Of a stretch of 64,000 bases of DNA, positions 1 through 11,132 are shown piece by piece. Position 1 is the first letter of the stretch, and each line of letters starts with the position of its first letter. The translations under genes were made by a program, and so were the position numbers. The DNA is taken from the NCBI GenBank assembly GCA_029721435.1, contig CM056592.1:32499611-32563610 (forward strand), in the 5' to 3' direction. The DNA is from Gymnothorax reevesii (Eukaryota; Chordata; Actinopteri; Anguilliformes; Muraenidae). The notes under the pieces were generated by a model. It worked only from the letters and a program-made list of their open reading frames with translations, did no database searches and was not told the DNA's origin.

Positions 1-119
1 GAGTTGTCCGTTCACCAGTGAACGGGAATTACTGATTGGCTTAAGAGGTGTCAATCAAAATTGAACCGTCATCGAATGTAATGCAACGCATGGTTACGCC
101 GTAAACTGCCAGAACAAAG

Positions 120-450
120 ATGGCGAATGTAGAGAACGATGCTTTGCTAAAGAAATCGCTTGAATATCTTGAAATTCACGACCGAAAGATTACTCTAAAG
201 AACGAACAACTACAGTCGATCAATCATTTACTAGATGGTAAAGATGTACTTGGAGTTTTGTCGACTGGCTTTGGTAAAAGCATGATTTTTACTGTACTTG
301 GTTTGTCCAAAAATTTGGAATCAACGTCAACGCGAAAGGCAGAAAGCATTCTCGTAATTTCTCCTCTGAAAAGCCTCATCTCTGACCAGCTACTAGATTT
401 ACAATCTTTAGAATGCACTGCTGCAGAGCTGAACAGCGAAACGTACCAAG
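120..450 (+). pseudogene. RecQ-like helicase N-terminal fragment
   Basis: From the ATG at 120 the frame reads as the start of a RecQ-type DEAD/DEAH helicase: a Q-motif-like region (LKNEQLQSINHLLDGKDV, residues 26-43), a Walker A segment GVLSTGFGKSMIF (residues 44-56) and a motif Ia segment ILVISPLKSLISDQ. Similarity stops near residue 110, where GC-rich unrelated DNA begins (about 460-600) and the frame ends at 578. DEAH box, helicase C-terminal and RQC domains are absent, so no working helicase can be made. RecQ-like fragments of this kind are common as dispersed sequences in fish and invertebrate genomes, and here a LINE fragment follows directly. Either a fragment carried by a transposon or a truncated duplicate; the family call is solid, the origin is inference. 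Confidence 0.7.
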
Positions 451-454
451 AGGT

Positions 455-594
455 ACGTATTGGTTTAAAAAGGGGGTGGGCCGTCGCGGCTCGTTGCGCA
501 AGGAAGGGGGCGGCTACTCAAAATCCCTACGTTATCGTGCAGGCGGTCTTTCCTCTCCGTTCTCCCGCCAGCCACTGACCGCCTGCAACGCAGG
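455..594. other. GC-rich junction segment
   Basis: This short G+C-rich stretch separates the helicase fragment from the LINE fragment. Its composition differs sharply from both sides, and the helicase homology ends at its left edge, so it probably marks a breakpoint or an insertion. No family was recognised. Confidence 0.4.
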
Positions 595-1103
595 CTAGGG
601 CGTTCTAAAATCGGCCTGCAGCACAATTCGCGCATATCGATTTTGTAATCTTTGCAGCTTCAGTATATTATTTTGAGAACTTTTACCCCAGTCAACAAGA
701 GCGTAATCAATGTGTGGTAAGATTAATCCATTATATAACATGATTAACATATTGTCTGAGAGATTCCTATTTGACGAATACACCCTATTATTTGTGAAAG
801 TTTACTACAAACTTTGTCATCGTGCCTACTCCATGTCAGTGATTCGTCCAATATTACACCAAGGTATTTAAAATCACGCACCTATTCAACTGTCACACCT
901 TTATATTTCACAATTACAGATGCATTTCGTATTTTTCGTCTCGTACCAATTAGCAAACATTTACATTTTCTGAAATGTAGTTCCAATTTGTTAGTGTCTA
1001 CCCACCGGCAGATCGTGTTGAATTCCTTCTGTAGTAGTTTGGAGACTACATTGATATCTCTGTCCTTACAAAACAGCGCCGCTTCATCTGCATATAAACA
1101 CAA
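595..1103 (-). pseudogene. Non-LTR retrotransposon reverse transcriptase fragment
   Basis: On the minus strand, 1103-882 reads CLYADEAALFC, matching the RT catalytic YADD box with the second aspartate replaced by glutamate, then a thumb-like segment CRWVDTNKLELHFRKCKCL. Continuing through a frameshift, 880-785 gives KYLGVILDESLTW, the conserved post-RT motif, and 783-595 gives the typical C-terminal LINE segment YNGLILPHIDYALVDWGK followed by KLQRLQNRYARIVL. The order matches a LINE ORF2 C-terminal half. Loss of the catalytic Asp, frameshift and absence of endonuclease and 5' RT show that this is a dead, truncated copy. Clade (Jockey/CR1-like) was not settled. Confidence 0.8.
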
Positions 1104-1139
1104 TTTCGTATTTTTGAGATATGAGACATGACATAAATC

Positions 1140-2160
1140 ATTAATTAAAATACATAAGAGGAGGAGGATTGTTCCTAAAGCCCAAAAACATCGAGGGTAT
1201 ATTTTATACAGGCTTATGGTTTCACATTGCTAATCTATAACAACAGAGCAAAAAGGTTAACATGAAGTTTATTATTTTTCTACCTTGCAAATCAAGAAGT
1301 GAGAACCACACATTCACAGTAAGCCTGGACAAGTAACTACAAAAAATAACTACTCTCTTTACACTACACAAATATTTAGGAGCCATATCAGTTCATTTCA
1401 CGCAGAGATGCTCGGAATTGCTGGGAATATTACTAAAACTTTCAAAAAACAAATATAAATATAGCCAAATTCATCTTCTTCCATTATCTGGGATATTGCC
1501 ACCCATGATACAACAGGAAGGAATGGTCTGTTGGGTGGTTTGACATTCTATTTAAGAGTACAATCATTATTTCTGTTACACCAAAGAGCAGAATATGACA
1601 CCTGCACCATATCTCACCATTTCAATTGCCCATAGTCCATCAAGATGAATTGCTTAAGCAACATTAGGTCCTGAGTAGTTAGGTCTGGCATAGATCCATA
1701 TCTGCACCCCAGAGTCACGCACATTTATACTTAGTGGTTATGGGGTGGTAGCTGTGCAAACGTGCACATGCAGGAGGTCGTTTAACAAGCCTCCCGAAAC
1801 CATTACACTCTCCCATTTATGTTCCCAAAGATCAGAATAGCGCACTTAAATCATTGCGTGATGACACAAGCATTACAAAACAGTAACATCAATGATCTTC
1901 CATTCTTGCTAATCAGTCATTGTTTTGTATTGTTTTTTTATATTTTGGGTACTTGGGCATCATGCTTTTTTATATTATGGAATTTTCCAAGAAAATTAGA
2001 GGATTTACAGCACTATTTAGGGCTTTTACATATGACAAATGTAAACTGGCTTGCCAACTGCCAATAATCAGAAGAAGAAGGTATTCAAAGCGTTAAAATA
2101 GAATTGCCCACCCCTGATCGAAAGTAATCGCATACATATTAGACTTCAGTGAGATTCTGA
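1140..2160. other. AT-rich stretch without recognised features
   Basis: No exon-like frame, RNA gene or clear terminal repeat was seen here. The short ORF at 1819-2067 has no recognisable domain and lies in low-complexity AT-rich sequence. Confidence 0.4.
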
Positions 2161-2169
2161 CATCATGTG

Positions 2170-2995
2170 ACACCAAACTCGGCAGCAGAAGTACGCTACC
2201 TTTGGTGCTACTGGCGTCAAAAATCTAAATTTCTGGGGGGCATTTGATGTATTGGAAAATACTGGAAAACAAGGCTATCATATCAAGAACAGCTACATCT
2301 CACAAACTAGATCCTTTTTTATGGACGTCTCCTGGCACCAGACAAAAAAGTTAATGTTGTTTCCAGAAATGGGAAAATGAGAGGAATATGAGACAGTAAT
2401 GAGGGGGTTCGTGTAGGTCTAATAATGAGGTTAGAAAAAAATTATGATTTTCATTTGCTGAAACTAGCAGTCGATTGTTATATCATGATTTGACACAGAA
2501 GTAGCCTTTAGGAAGGCCTAGTGCCTTGGGCCTCGACATCCTCTACAGTGCGTTAAAAAAAACTTGATTCAAAGAATAAAGAGTGAAGGAATCGTAGCTG
2601 AGTACCTGAGATATTCGATCACTCAGATTGCACTGCATCAGAAACATTAACATGAATTTTTGAAGAGACATTTTCCCATAGTTGTCTTGTTCACTGTGTA
2701 TTAATATGAAAGTTTCCATTTCATTTTCATTTCATTTCACCAAATTTTTGGAAACTACATTAAATTTTTGTTTGGTGCCAACAGACATTTCTTAAACGGG
2801 ATCCAGGTTTTTAGATGCAGTTATTCTTGACATCATCATTTTAGAACATTTTCCAATATACCAAATATCACCAGAAAATTTTTCCTTAAGTATCGTGACA
2901 TGGTTTATACTCCCGAACATCTGTGCCCATGTAATCGCACCTCGCACTTCTGATTCATAAATATGTCTGTAAATGCCACTCCAAACCCACCGAAA
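2170..2995. mobile_element. Foldback element with long imperfect inverted arms
   Basis: About 150-200 bp around 2236-2390 are repeated as an imperfect reverse complement around 2725-2905. The left arm contains GTATTGGAAAATACTGG, AGAACAGCTACATCTCAC and CTGGCACCAGACAAAAAAG. Read on the other strand, the right arm gives matching blocks in the same order: TATATTGGAAAATGTTC, AGAATAACTGCATCTAAA and TTGGCACCAAACAAAAA. Arms are separated by roughly 340 bp without coding potential. This is the structure of a decayed foldback or long-TIR DNA transposon. Exact ends and target duplications were not resolved. Confidence 0.65.
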
Positions 2996-2999
2996 TCCT

Positions 3000-3990
3000 A
3001 TTCTTCAGTGAAGGCAGAACAGAGTCAGTTTCCTGGTGTCTGTTCGGGTCATGTCAGAGCCATCATGTTCCTCAGAAGAGAATTCTGCGGCGCTGAAATC
3101 GCGTGTGTATTGCTGCTGTTTTGAAACACAAAATGTGATGGTGAAACCCCTACACAACTAATGATTTGTCTGCAGGAAGACAGGGATGTAATTACACCTG
3201 AAACACTTGAGGCTACATTTCAATAGTCCGAGCACATGGCCTGAAGGGTGGGGCGCAAGTGCGATTAGGGCATGTCCAAATTCACTGTGGCTGGTTTAAC
3301 AGCAGATAATCTGTGTGAGAGTAAGGCACATGGTTCAAAGAGGTTGGACATTGTCTATTAATTAATCAGTTTTTTGATTGTAACACTAAATAAACCAAAC
3401 AGACTGTCTTTTCCCAATCCCTTTAACAGCCACGTGTGCATGAACTTTGGCAGATTGCAGCTAGATGACTCGGACACCACGGGGATCGAGTCGTGCAACT
3501 CCCCGATCCCCAAATTTTGGACAAAATGGCTGCCAACAGCCATATTGGATGTCCAAAATAGCTGAAAATCGGTCTTGAGCATTGTCTAGCAAGTATCTTC
3601 GCTTGTTCAAAATTATAATAGAATTCCTGTAATAATTCTTGCTTCCAGAGCCCGGAACAGAAGATCTCTGCGGATGCGGCGGCGGCTCAGGAACTAAACC
3701 ACAGTATCTCCTGACTATCATTGTCGGAGAGATACAACAGTGACAAACGTATTTGCCAGGTAAAAGGAAAGAACACTATCCGAAGGGAACAGATCTGCCC
3801 GTGACGCCTGGGTCCGGTCTAAAGCTCTGTACAAGATGTTTGCGAGCAGGATGTACAATGCATCACTTTTTTCTGTTATTAATGTGAAATAAAAAGACGG
3901 AAATCTATGCACTTTTCCTGCCTCTGTCTGCAGATTATTGGAATAGAAATTAAACAAAAACCAGTCAACATTTTTCCCACTTTGATTACT
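3000..3990. other. No gene recognised
   Basis: The stretch has scattered CpG-poor sequence and several short overlapping ORFs on both strands (3358-3721) with no domain. Nothing supports a gene. Confidence 0.35.
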
Positions 3991-3995
3991 AAATT

Positions 3996-4460
3996 TACAA
4001 CCCCAAATCTGAAAAAGTTGGAACTGTAAAAATTAAACTGAGATTGTGACTTGTAGATAATATTTGACCTATATAACACTGAAAACAATACAACAGCGCA
4101 TTATTTGATATTTCACATGAATCGTATTGATTTTTCAAAATAAACACGTTTCAGGATATTTCAGACAAAGTTGGGACAGTAAAGTACTGACAACCTTCAG
4201 AGTGAACTTCTGAGGTGGTCCAACCAGCAGTATGTCTCATATCTCAGAAGCGATGTTTATTCGTCTTGCTCGTCTTCACCAGTGAATCAATTTACTCGTG
4301 GCTTTGAGGAGCAGAATATTTTGCACAATGACTTGATGTGGTCATCTGGAGCAGGACTCGGAGATTCAAATCCGGGAGCTTCACAGCCTCAGGTCAGGTG
4401 ACTTGCACGGTGAGCCATTGAAGGCATGAATGTTAGAATGGTCTCTCACCAAAAGACATT
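3996..4460. mobile_element. Decayed Tc1/mariner-type relic (5' end)
   Basis: The segment opens with ACCCCAAATCTGAAAAAGTT and about 160 bp later repeats CAAAGTTGGGACAG, a layout typical of a widespread fish Tc1-like family whose ends read ACCCC...AAAAGTTGGGAC. The related copy at 23836 begins with CCCCCAACTTCAGAAAAGT. No transposase reading frame survives. Family assignment is from memory of fish repeats and is tentative. Confidence 0.45.
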
Positions 4461-4469
4461 GGTCAAACA

Positions 4470-7400
4470 AGAGCATTATTGTCAGTGTACACATAAAAGA
4501 AAATCACAGTACTTGAAAAGTAGGGGATAAAATGATGGAAAAAAAATCGAACAGCATCTGCTGATTTTAAGTGTGTTGTCAAATTGTTGTTTTGGGAAAG
4601 TTTGATCAACTCTGACGCAAAATAAAAAAAATGTATTTACAGTAGAAATCACAGTGATACATTCAGTATCACTGTGGCTTTACTGTTTGACATCTCTATA
4701 CACTTTTGGGACCTTTTGATAGCTAAGATATTAATGTCTGTGTCAATTTTGGTAGACAGTGAATGAAATTTTAATGAGATATAGATGTTTATTCAGTGTG
4801 CATGTTTTGAAAAATACAGAGTGACAGACTTCTGAATTGATCATTGGTCGGAGTTGAGGCAGTTCTTCCACACATCAAGGGATTTGCAGAAAAAAATTTA
4901 GCCCTCTGGAATATGTGGAGCAATTTTAATGATTTTTTTTTGAATTTTTTTGTGGATTTTTTTTTTTCTGTGGAAATTTGGACCACAGTATAGATGAAAA
5001 TGCTTGTTTATAGACTGAGTAAAGTTTTAATGGAGCTACAGTGCTAATTACTGGCCAATTGAAACCAAATGTGTAAAGGCCACTTGGACATCATATCTGC
5101 ACGTCCTCCAAATTTGGCTGCAATTGCACAAAACATAAAAAAATGACACTTTTTCTTAATGTAAGCCCCCCCTGCCCCATAGCATTTAAGTGAACTAATC
5201 ACTGCAAATTGAACGACAATTCTGACCAAAAACATTTTCCAGCTTTTTCCAAAGATATTCTATACAAAACATGGTAATGAATGCTCAAAAATTGTAGAAG
5301 GTGTAGCAAATGAATGGCTTCGAACAAAATTTAAAATGGTTCAAAATGAAAAGCGATGCCAGTACAGGCTCTATTCGAAAAGTTTTTATGCAAAAGATGC
5401 CTGATAAATTGATGCAAGTGGTATTTTTTACATCATCCACTTCCATTGGTATATTCACTGACAAATGCAAATTTGCTGTAGTGCCCCCCAATGCCTGATT
5501 TACTCCAAATTTGGCATGGTACTACCCAATGAGAGCCTAAGTATACCCACCAAGTTTCATGTTGATTGGTTATTGACATGTTCAACAAATAGCAGCCATT
5601 AACTGATTGGCTAGAAGCAGTCAGGTATATGGATATTTCTCTCTCATTAGAAACACAATTAGAAGCTTTCTCATTATACATATCTGTAAACTGTAATGAT
5701 TTTGTTAGTCAAGGGAGCGGTTTCTGGAAAATTGCGCAACTTGATATGAAGCAATATGGCACTGCCAGAGAAAAAAAAAAAAAAGCATTGTCAGTGCCTC
5801 TGATTCCAAGTAAATTTGTTAGTTTTTCTTTTTCTTTATCATGCAGTGCATAATCCGCACAAATGAAAGAGTCACCTGTAGTCTGTGCAGCCAGTCAGTG
5901 CAGGGAATGAGCCAATAATGAGACAAACTTAGAATGGGGTCACATTAATCAATGAAGCCATGACCCCTTTCCTGATTGGCTTTCCTTTACTTCTTTCTGT
6001 CTATTGGTCCATGTGTCATAGAGAGTAGGGGGTTGTTAGACTCTGGAGAAGTTTAACCTTGTGCTGATTGGCTTAGATTTTAACCTTCATAGCTATTTAC
6101 ATGTTTGTTATAGAGAGTTTGGGATTGGGTTTTTTGAAATGATAGCGTCAGTCTAATTACCACAGTTTGACTTTGTTAAGCCAACTTAAAGTTTGTTCAC
6201 AAACTTTTCATTCAAGTTTTGCACTGATTGTATCCAACTTCAATCACAAAACTGAAGTTTGTGGTCTTCATTAACCACTTTTCAGAAGTCAAAACAAAAT
6301 ATTGATTGTCATCAGCATCGCAAATAGCTCTTTAAATCTCTGTCTGGCCTCATTGCAGATTGAGTTCACAAATTAAACAAAATTGTAAAATTCTTGCTTT
6401 CCAACTTAAAAGCAGATCTGGGGACATTCAATGACTACAGATACAAGTACATATCCTACGGGAATTGCCTTGGGGCATGTCACCAAAATCGGGTTGCACA
6501 TTCCCGAGGATAATTATGCTGATGATTACTTTTGACAGTTAAGCCAATTTAATGCTGATGTTAATTCCATTGCTGGGGTTTCATGAGAGAGCGCATTTAA
6601 TATGTGTTAAAATAATTTAACTACACGTTCTGGGGAATTTGATTAATGCTGAACTTGCAATGGACACTGAAGGGGATGACCACTCATTTCCCTTAAGTTA
6701 ATCCAAAAAGAGCGCTCTTGGGATGACTGAAATTCAGACAGAGGCAGTCATTGCTTTACTTACTTAGGTCAGCAAGAAAAAATGCTGAAAGGACATCACT
6801 CATTGACCTCAAGTTTCACGGCTTGTAACACAAAGGCAGTGTGCAACCAAATCTGATCTACAGTGTTTACCAGCACCAGTGTCATCACGGAAACTATGAA
6901 CTCAGTCATATTGAGGCACTGGAACTAATACAGGAAGGAAGTTCTTAGAATGTGGCATTTGACATTTCACATGCAGCTTAAACAACCTTCTAACCTCATG
7001 TCTACTGTTTGGGTGAAATTGACCCATTTTTTATGATGAATGCATATGATGTAAACATTTGAAGCAGCTCATGAAACAAATTTGTGGAGTCCAAATGTTT
7101 CTGAGGGACTTGTTTAGTTTTAACCTGCAGTTAAACTGTTGCTTTCGTTTTCTGAAGGAAAATAATTTATCCTACCATTTTATTTTCCGAGGACTCCACC
7201 CTCTTTTTAGGAGCATTATTTTTTGGATAGCACTAGTGATCTTCTGAAGTCATAGTGAACATTGACAGATTAAAAAAAAAAAGGCCAACATGTCAACGTT
7301 GATATTTATGGACTCAGTATATAGTGAGTGCCCAAAGGATGACGTCTTTTACAGGCCACCCCAGACCTTAGCATCCCTGTTGTTTCATCAGCAGAGTCTA

Positions 7401-7827
7401 ACGGTATTCTGCCTCTGGACTGACGCTGAACACAAACTATGGATAGTTCTTCCCACGAACATATTTTCATTTTAAATGTGAAGCTACAACGTGCATGCGA
7501 CTGAGCAGTTATGAAGTGAAATGATAGCGAAGTATCTGATCACCCTGCTATGTATCCATTTTTATGAGGCCTGACCAGCCAAATGAGATATAAGTAAACT
7601 TTTATTATGGCAACGTGGCATTTTTGTGATTGGGCAAATTGACAAAGACCAAATACTTTTCCATTGGGGATGAACAGTGGCGGAGGCGTGTGGTGATGGA
7701 CCTGGATGCAAGAATTATTTTCCCCTGATTGCTCTTATTTGCTGTTAACAGTCTGTATTCATAAACATGTCACATCAACAGTTTTCACACAGCTTTACCC
7801 AAGGAAAAAAAAGTCATACGATCTAAA
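4470..7827. other. AT-rich intergenic DNA with dispersed-repeat remnants
   Basis: No exon-like segment was found. The part 5040-5610 has the look of an old dispersed fish repeat (short blocks such as GTAGTGCCCCCCAATG and CCACCAAGTTTCATGTTGAT). Short ORFs in both strands overlap each other and lack domains. Several CCAAT/ATTGG words occur around 5930-6075, without a gene attached. Confidence 0.35.
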
Positions 7828-7831
7828 TTAA

Positions 7832-7960
7832 CCCCTAGGGCACTAAATACAAATAGTGTTGCTCAACGATGCAAGATATCACATTCAAAGCTGTTGAATA
7901 CTTATCATGAGGATGACTTGTTTAAAAGAGCTCCCTAAAGAAGCAAGCTTTGCTTCTTTA
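7832..7960 (+). mobile_element. Partial copy A of a TTAA-flanked hairpin MITE family
   Basis: TTAA at 7828-7831 precedes CCCCTAGGGCACTAAATAC, then GTTGCTCAACGATGCAAGAT and CAAAGCTGTTGAATACTTAT, and the stem block GACTTGTTTAAAAGAGCT. The same blocks occur in the copies at 21125-21256 and 27461-27662 (the latter inverted). The right-hand terminus was not found, so this is a truncated copy. CCC termini next to TTAA suggest piggyBac-type mobilisation. Confidence 0.5.
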
Positions 7961-8871
7961 GATTTTTTGGCACTATTGTCAGGTGCCTCGTTAGTTTCCT
8001 CTTTATTGAGATTTCTTTTCTTTCTGGTGGCTCGCTCGTTTCTGGCACTTAAGCCCTTTGTTTATTCAGTAACGCGAGCTCCTCTCCTCTCTTCTCTCGC
8101 CCTATCACTTTCAGCTGCGTCAGCTCAGTGCGAGGTGCAGCTTCGCCAGCCGCAGCATTTGAAACTCCGCCCTAACCAGCCATTACAGATTGATCTTCCA
8201 CCAAACGCATTCCTCATAAGTCCGTTTCAGCTGTCATGGTGAAAACTTCCTAATGTCTAACTCCATCACTATAACAAATTTGGTGACACTTTACTGCAAA
8301 AACTTGGGAGAACTCTTGCTGGGTAATGCCCACCAACACTAAAGCATACACAAACAGATATATTTATATGACTTTCAAGATCTCACAAAACTAGTTTCTC
8401 AATAGATTGGTTAACTGTCTCCAGCCCAATTTATTATTTTGAGATATGAAAAATCTTTTCTCATACACTAAAATAACTAACAGAATAGATCAGAATTAGA
8501 TATCTCACATTTTTATGGATTTTGAGATTGTTACTTATTATCATTTATAGCTTATTATCATCTACAAGCATTACTTTTTCATTCTACACAACTATTTTTT
8601 TGATCTTAATAAAATATCTGTGATTTTTACCACAAAAATGTAGACCTACTCTCAACAAACTTTGGTTCTCATGGAAGCTTCCATTTTGCAAGGAGATAGT
8701 GGTGACTTCCAGTGGCTGCAGGTGGAACTAATGTATTTTTGCAATACTGAGCTGGAAGGGCAGCTTTATCAAACCATTTCCTATGGGTCTTTATATTTTA
8801 TAATCAGTCATCAATTGATTTATTGTTGCAAATTTGCAATATGAGCCTGGAGAGGGTTAAATGTTGTAATG

Positions 8872-9300
8872 GGGTCATTCCATGCCAAGTGAGAACGCTT
8901 GGGGTACAATTTGGACCATCATGGTCTTAGATTTTTTTGTAGCTTTGCTCATTTGTTTATTTTGGCCCAGATAACAACTCTGCCAAATCAGAAATCGGAC
9001 CGTCGGTATTGGTTTTACGGCACTTTGAAAAACGGCCACTAGATGACACTGTACAAAAAAATTGTGTAAAATGCACCCCAGAAAGATCCCTGTTACATGG
9101 AAACTGCAATAGATTCATGCCTGTAAAGTTGCAAATAAGCATAATGAAGGACAAGGCCCATGTCTTGGCAACTGAAAAGAGAAATTCCTGAAAAAGTCTT
9201 TGGTTGCTGTGCAGTGGGTCCTCAAAGTTGCCAAAAATTTGGACGTGGCCAACATTTTTTTCACTTTTGAGACCCTTGTAATTCAATCATGGAGCATAAT
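8872..9300. repeat. Repeat shared with the interior of the neighbouring piggyBac-like element
   Basis: The start GGGTCATTCCATGCCAAGTG recurs at 9713 as GGGTCATTCCATGCCAAATG, both followed by related text ending in ATTTTGGCCCA. A second shared block, GGTATTGGTTTTACGGCACT at 9006, recurs near 10721 as GGTATTGGTTTTAAGGACTT. The order is kept, so this segment is a diverged relative of the interior of the element at 9392-11128. No coding potential was recognised. Confidence 0.55.
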
Positions 9301-9391
9301 ATAGAAGAACTAACATAAATCTTTGATTTCATGTAGAATCTCTTCATTTAATGTAAAAACCTCTTATTATATCTTTAGTTTTTCAGATTAA

Positions 9392-11128
9392 CCCTTTCAA
9401 AGTCTGATGCAGCAGAAAGTCCCTTTTTGGGGGGCCCGGTAAGGGGGGCCAAAACTAAAGCTCCTCAATTTGAGACATGTAACAGCCTAAGACCTATATT
9501 TTGAGGTAAAAATGAGAGAAAGTTATATATTTGCCTATTTCAGGATTAAATATTGCCAACAAATGTTCCATTTCAGGGAATATACATGTAATGTAATGTA
9601 CGGAGAATGTACACAACTGTACAAGGAAGTACAGGAAAACCACCCCACATACTTTTTTTATATATATGGTTTTATACTTGGGAATTTGGTTCCTAACTTC
9701 TCAGAATATGTTGGGTCATTCCATGCCAAATGGAAACACACCTGGGTATTGGATTTTACTTTAACTTTGTCTATTTGTTAATTTTGGCCCAAATAATGGA
9801 TATATCTGTTTTTTTTTTCAAACTTCTTCTTCTTCTATATTTCTGTAAGTATGGACGCTGATAGGTGTATTACTGCCCCAGTGACCAGCCTTGGTTGTCA
9901 CTCAAAGGTACTGCTGTTGTACCTCAGAAGTGGGTTTTTATTTATTTTGGAACATAATAGTACATTTTAAACTTTAAAAAGGTTCACGCAGGTACCTTGA
10001 GGTCCTATAATTATCCCTAAAAGGTACATAATACCTTCGGGAACAGAAATGGACTCTTGCTGTACCCCTACTTCTGAAAGTGTACGTAATAGAGAAGTAC
10101 AGAAACAGTTTTTCTTGACTTGATGTTGCAGGGCGAAGTAGTGTCTACCCCTGGTTTCTTTTTCCTGCCCTCTCTCGTTCTTTCTCTCAACTCCACTCTC
10201 CCCAATGATATGTGGACATCTACTTCTCTACTTAAACTCTTTTTTGCTGTGTTGTCCACCTGCTCATTCCCCTTAATCCCAGCAACGGGGCGAGCCTCGG
10301 ATTTTCCCTTTCTTAACGCCTCCTAAGCTACTGCAGAGACAGAGCAGATTCTTGGTCTGGCTTCCTCAATCCACCATAGTGCCCATATTATTGCCATTAA
10401 CTCAGTGGTGAAGACAGAGCTTCCATTTGCGATGTGCCGGCCTACCTCCAACCCAAGCTGCTCAACATACATCCCAAACCCAGCTCTCCCACTCTCTGGA
10501 TCCCTAGATCCATCTGTAAAAACAATCAGTGTGTTATCACTCATTGATTTAAGATACTTCACTATTTTTACCTAACTATCCTCTTTTTCCCCTAGAAAAG
10601 AAAACTCAATATTTATTTCTGGTATCAGCTAGTAGGGCATAGGCAACCTTGTATGTTCCCTGCACTACCCTGCTCCATGCCCAACTTCCTAGCCTTTTTT
10701 TTTTTTGCAAATTACCCCTTGGTATTGGTTTTAAGGACTTCTGAAGAAATGGCCTGTAGGGAACGCATTTCAAAACATGCTGTAGAAAAACCCTTATATA
10801 TCAGGCCCTTGTACTGACGCAGGTCTGGGGTTTGGATGGATTTGTAATATGAGGCTTCCTCTAGCACCACCATTGTTTACAATGGTTGTATCTGTTCTGG
10901 TTTCCATGGAAATTGTGTTTGAATTTGGGCAAATTTGAGATTTTTCACTTTTTGTGTCCTTTTTTTGTGGTGAAAAAAGCCTACATACTGGACAGATAGT
11001 GTTTTCCAGTATAGTTCAAGTCATCAGGCATTCAACAGGTGCAAATTCATAATGACGAAACTTTTCCCCGGGGATGGACAGACCCCTTGAACTTGTGACT
11101 TTTTCTGTTGTAAGCAACTTTGAAAGGG
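9392..11128. mobile_element. piggyBac-like non-autonomous element, TTAA target duplication
   Basis: The left end is TTAA (9388-9391) followed by CCCTTTCAAAGTCTGATGCA; the right end is the reverse complement, ACTTTGAAAGGG followed by TTAA (11129-11132). Matching continues inward imperfectly (CAGCAGAAAGTC against CAACAGAAAAAGTC), giving TIRs of about 35 bp. TTAA duplication and CCC/GGG termini are hallmarks of the piggyBac superfamily. No piggyBac transposase is present; instead the interior holds a repeat block shared with 8872-9300 and an inserted LINE RNase H fragment. The 1.74-kb unit therefore must have been moved by a transposase acting in trans. Confidence 0.75.
10080..10562 (-). pseudogene. 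LINE RNase H domain fragment (I/Nimb-like)
   Basis: On the minus strand the frame 10562-10323 reads TLIVFTDGSRDPESGRAGFG, then SSVFTTELMAIIWALWWIEE: the catalytic Asp of the TDGS motif and the Glu of the ELMAI motif of RNase H type I. After a frameshift, 10290-10200 reads GIKGNEQVDNTAKKSL, the last RNase H block with its NE..D signature. RNase H at the C-terminus of ORF2 is characteristic of I-clade non-LTR elements, which are known in fish. The fragment sits inside the piggyBac-like element, so it inserted after that element or was captured by it. Inactive. Confidence 0.75.
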
Positions 11129-11132
11129 TTAA

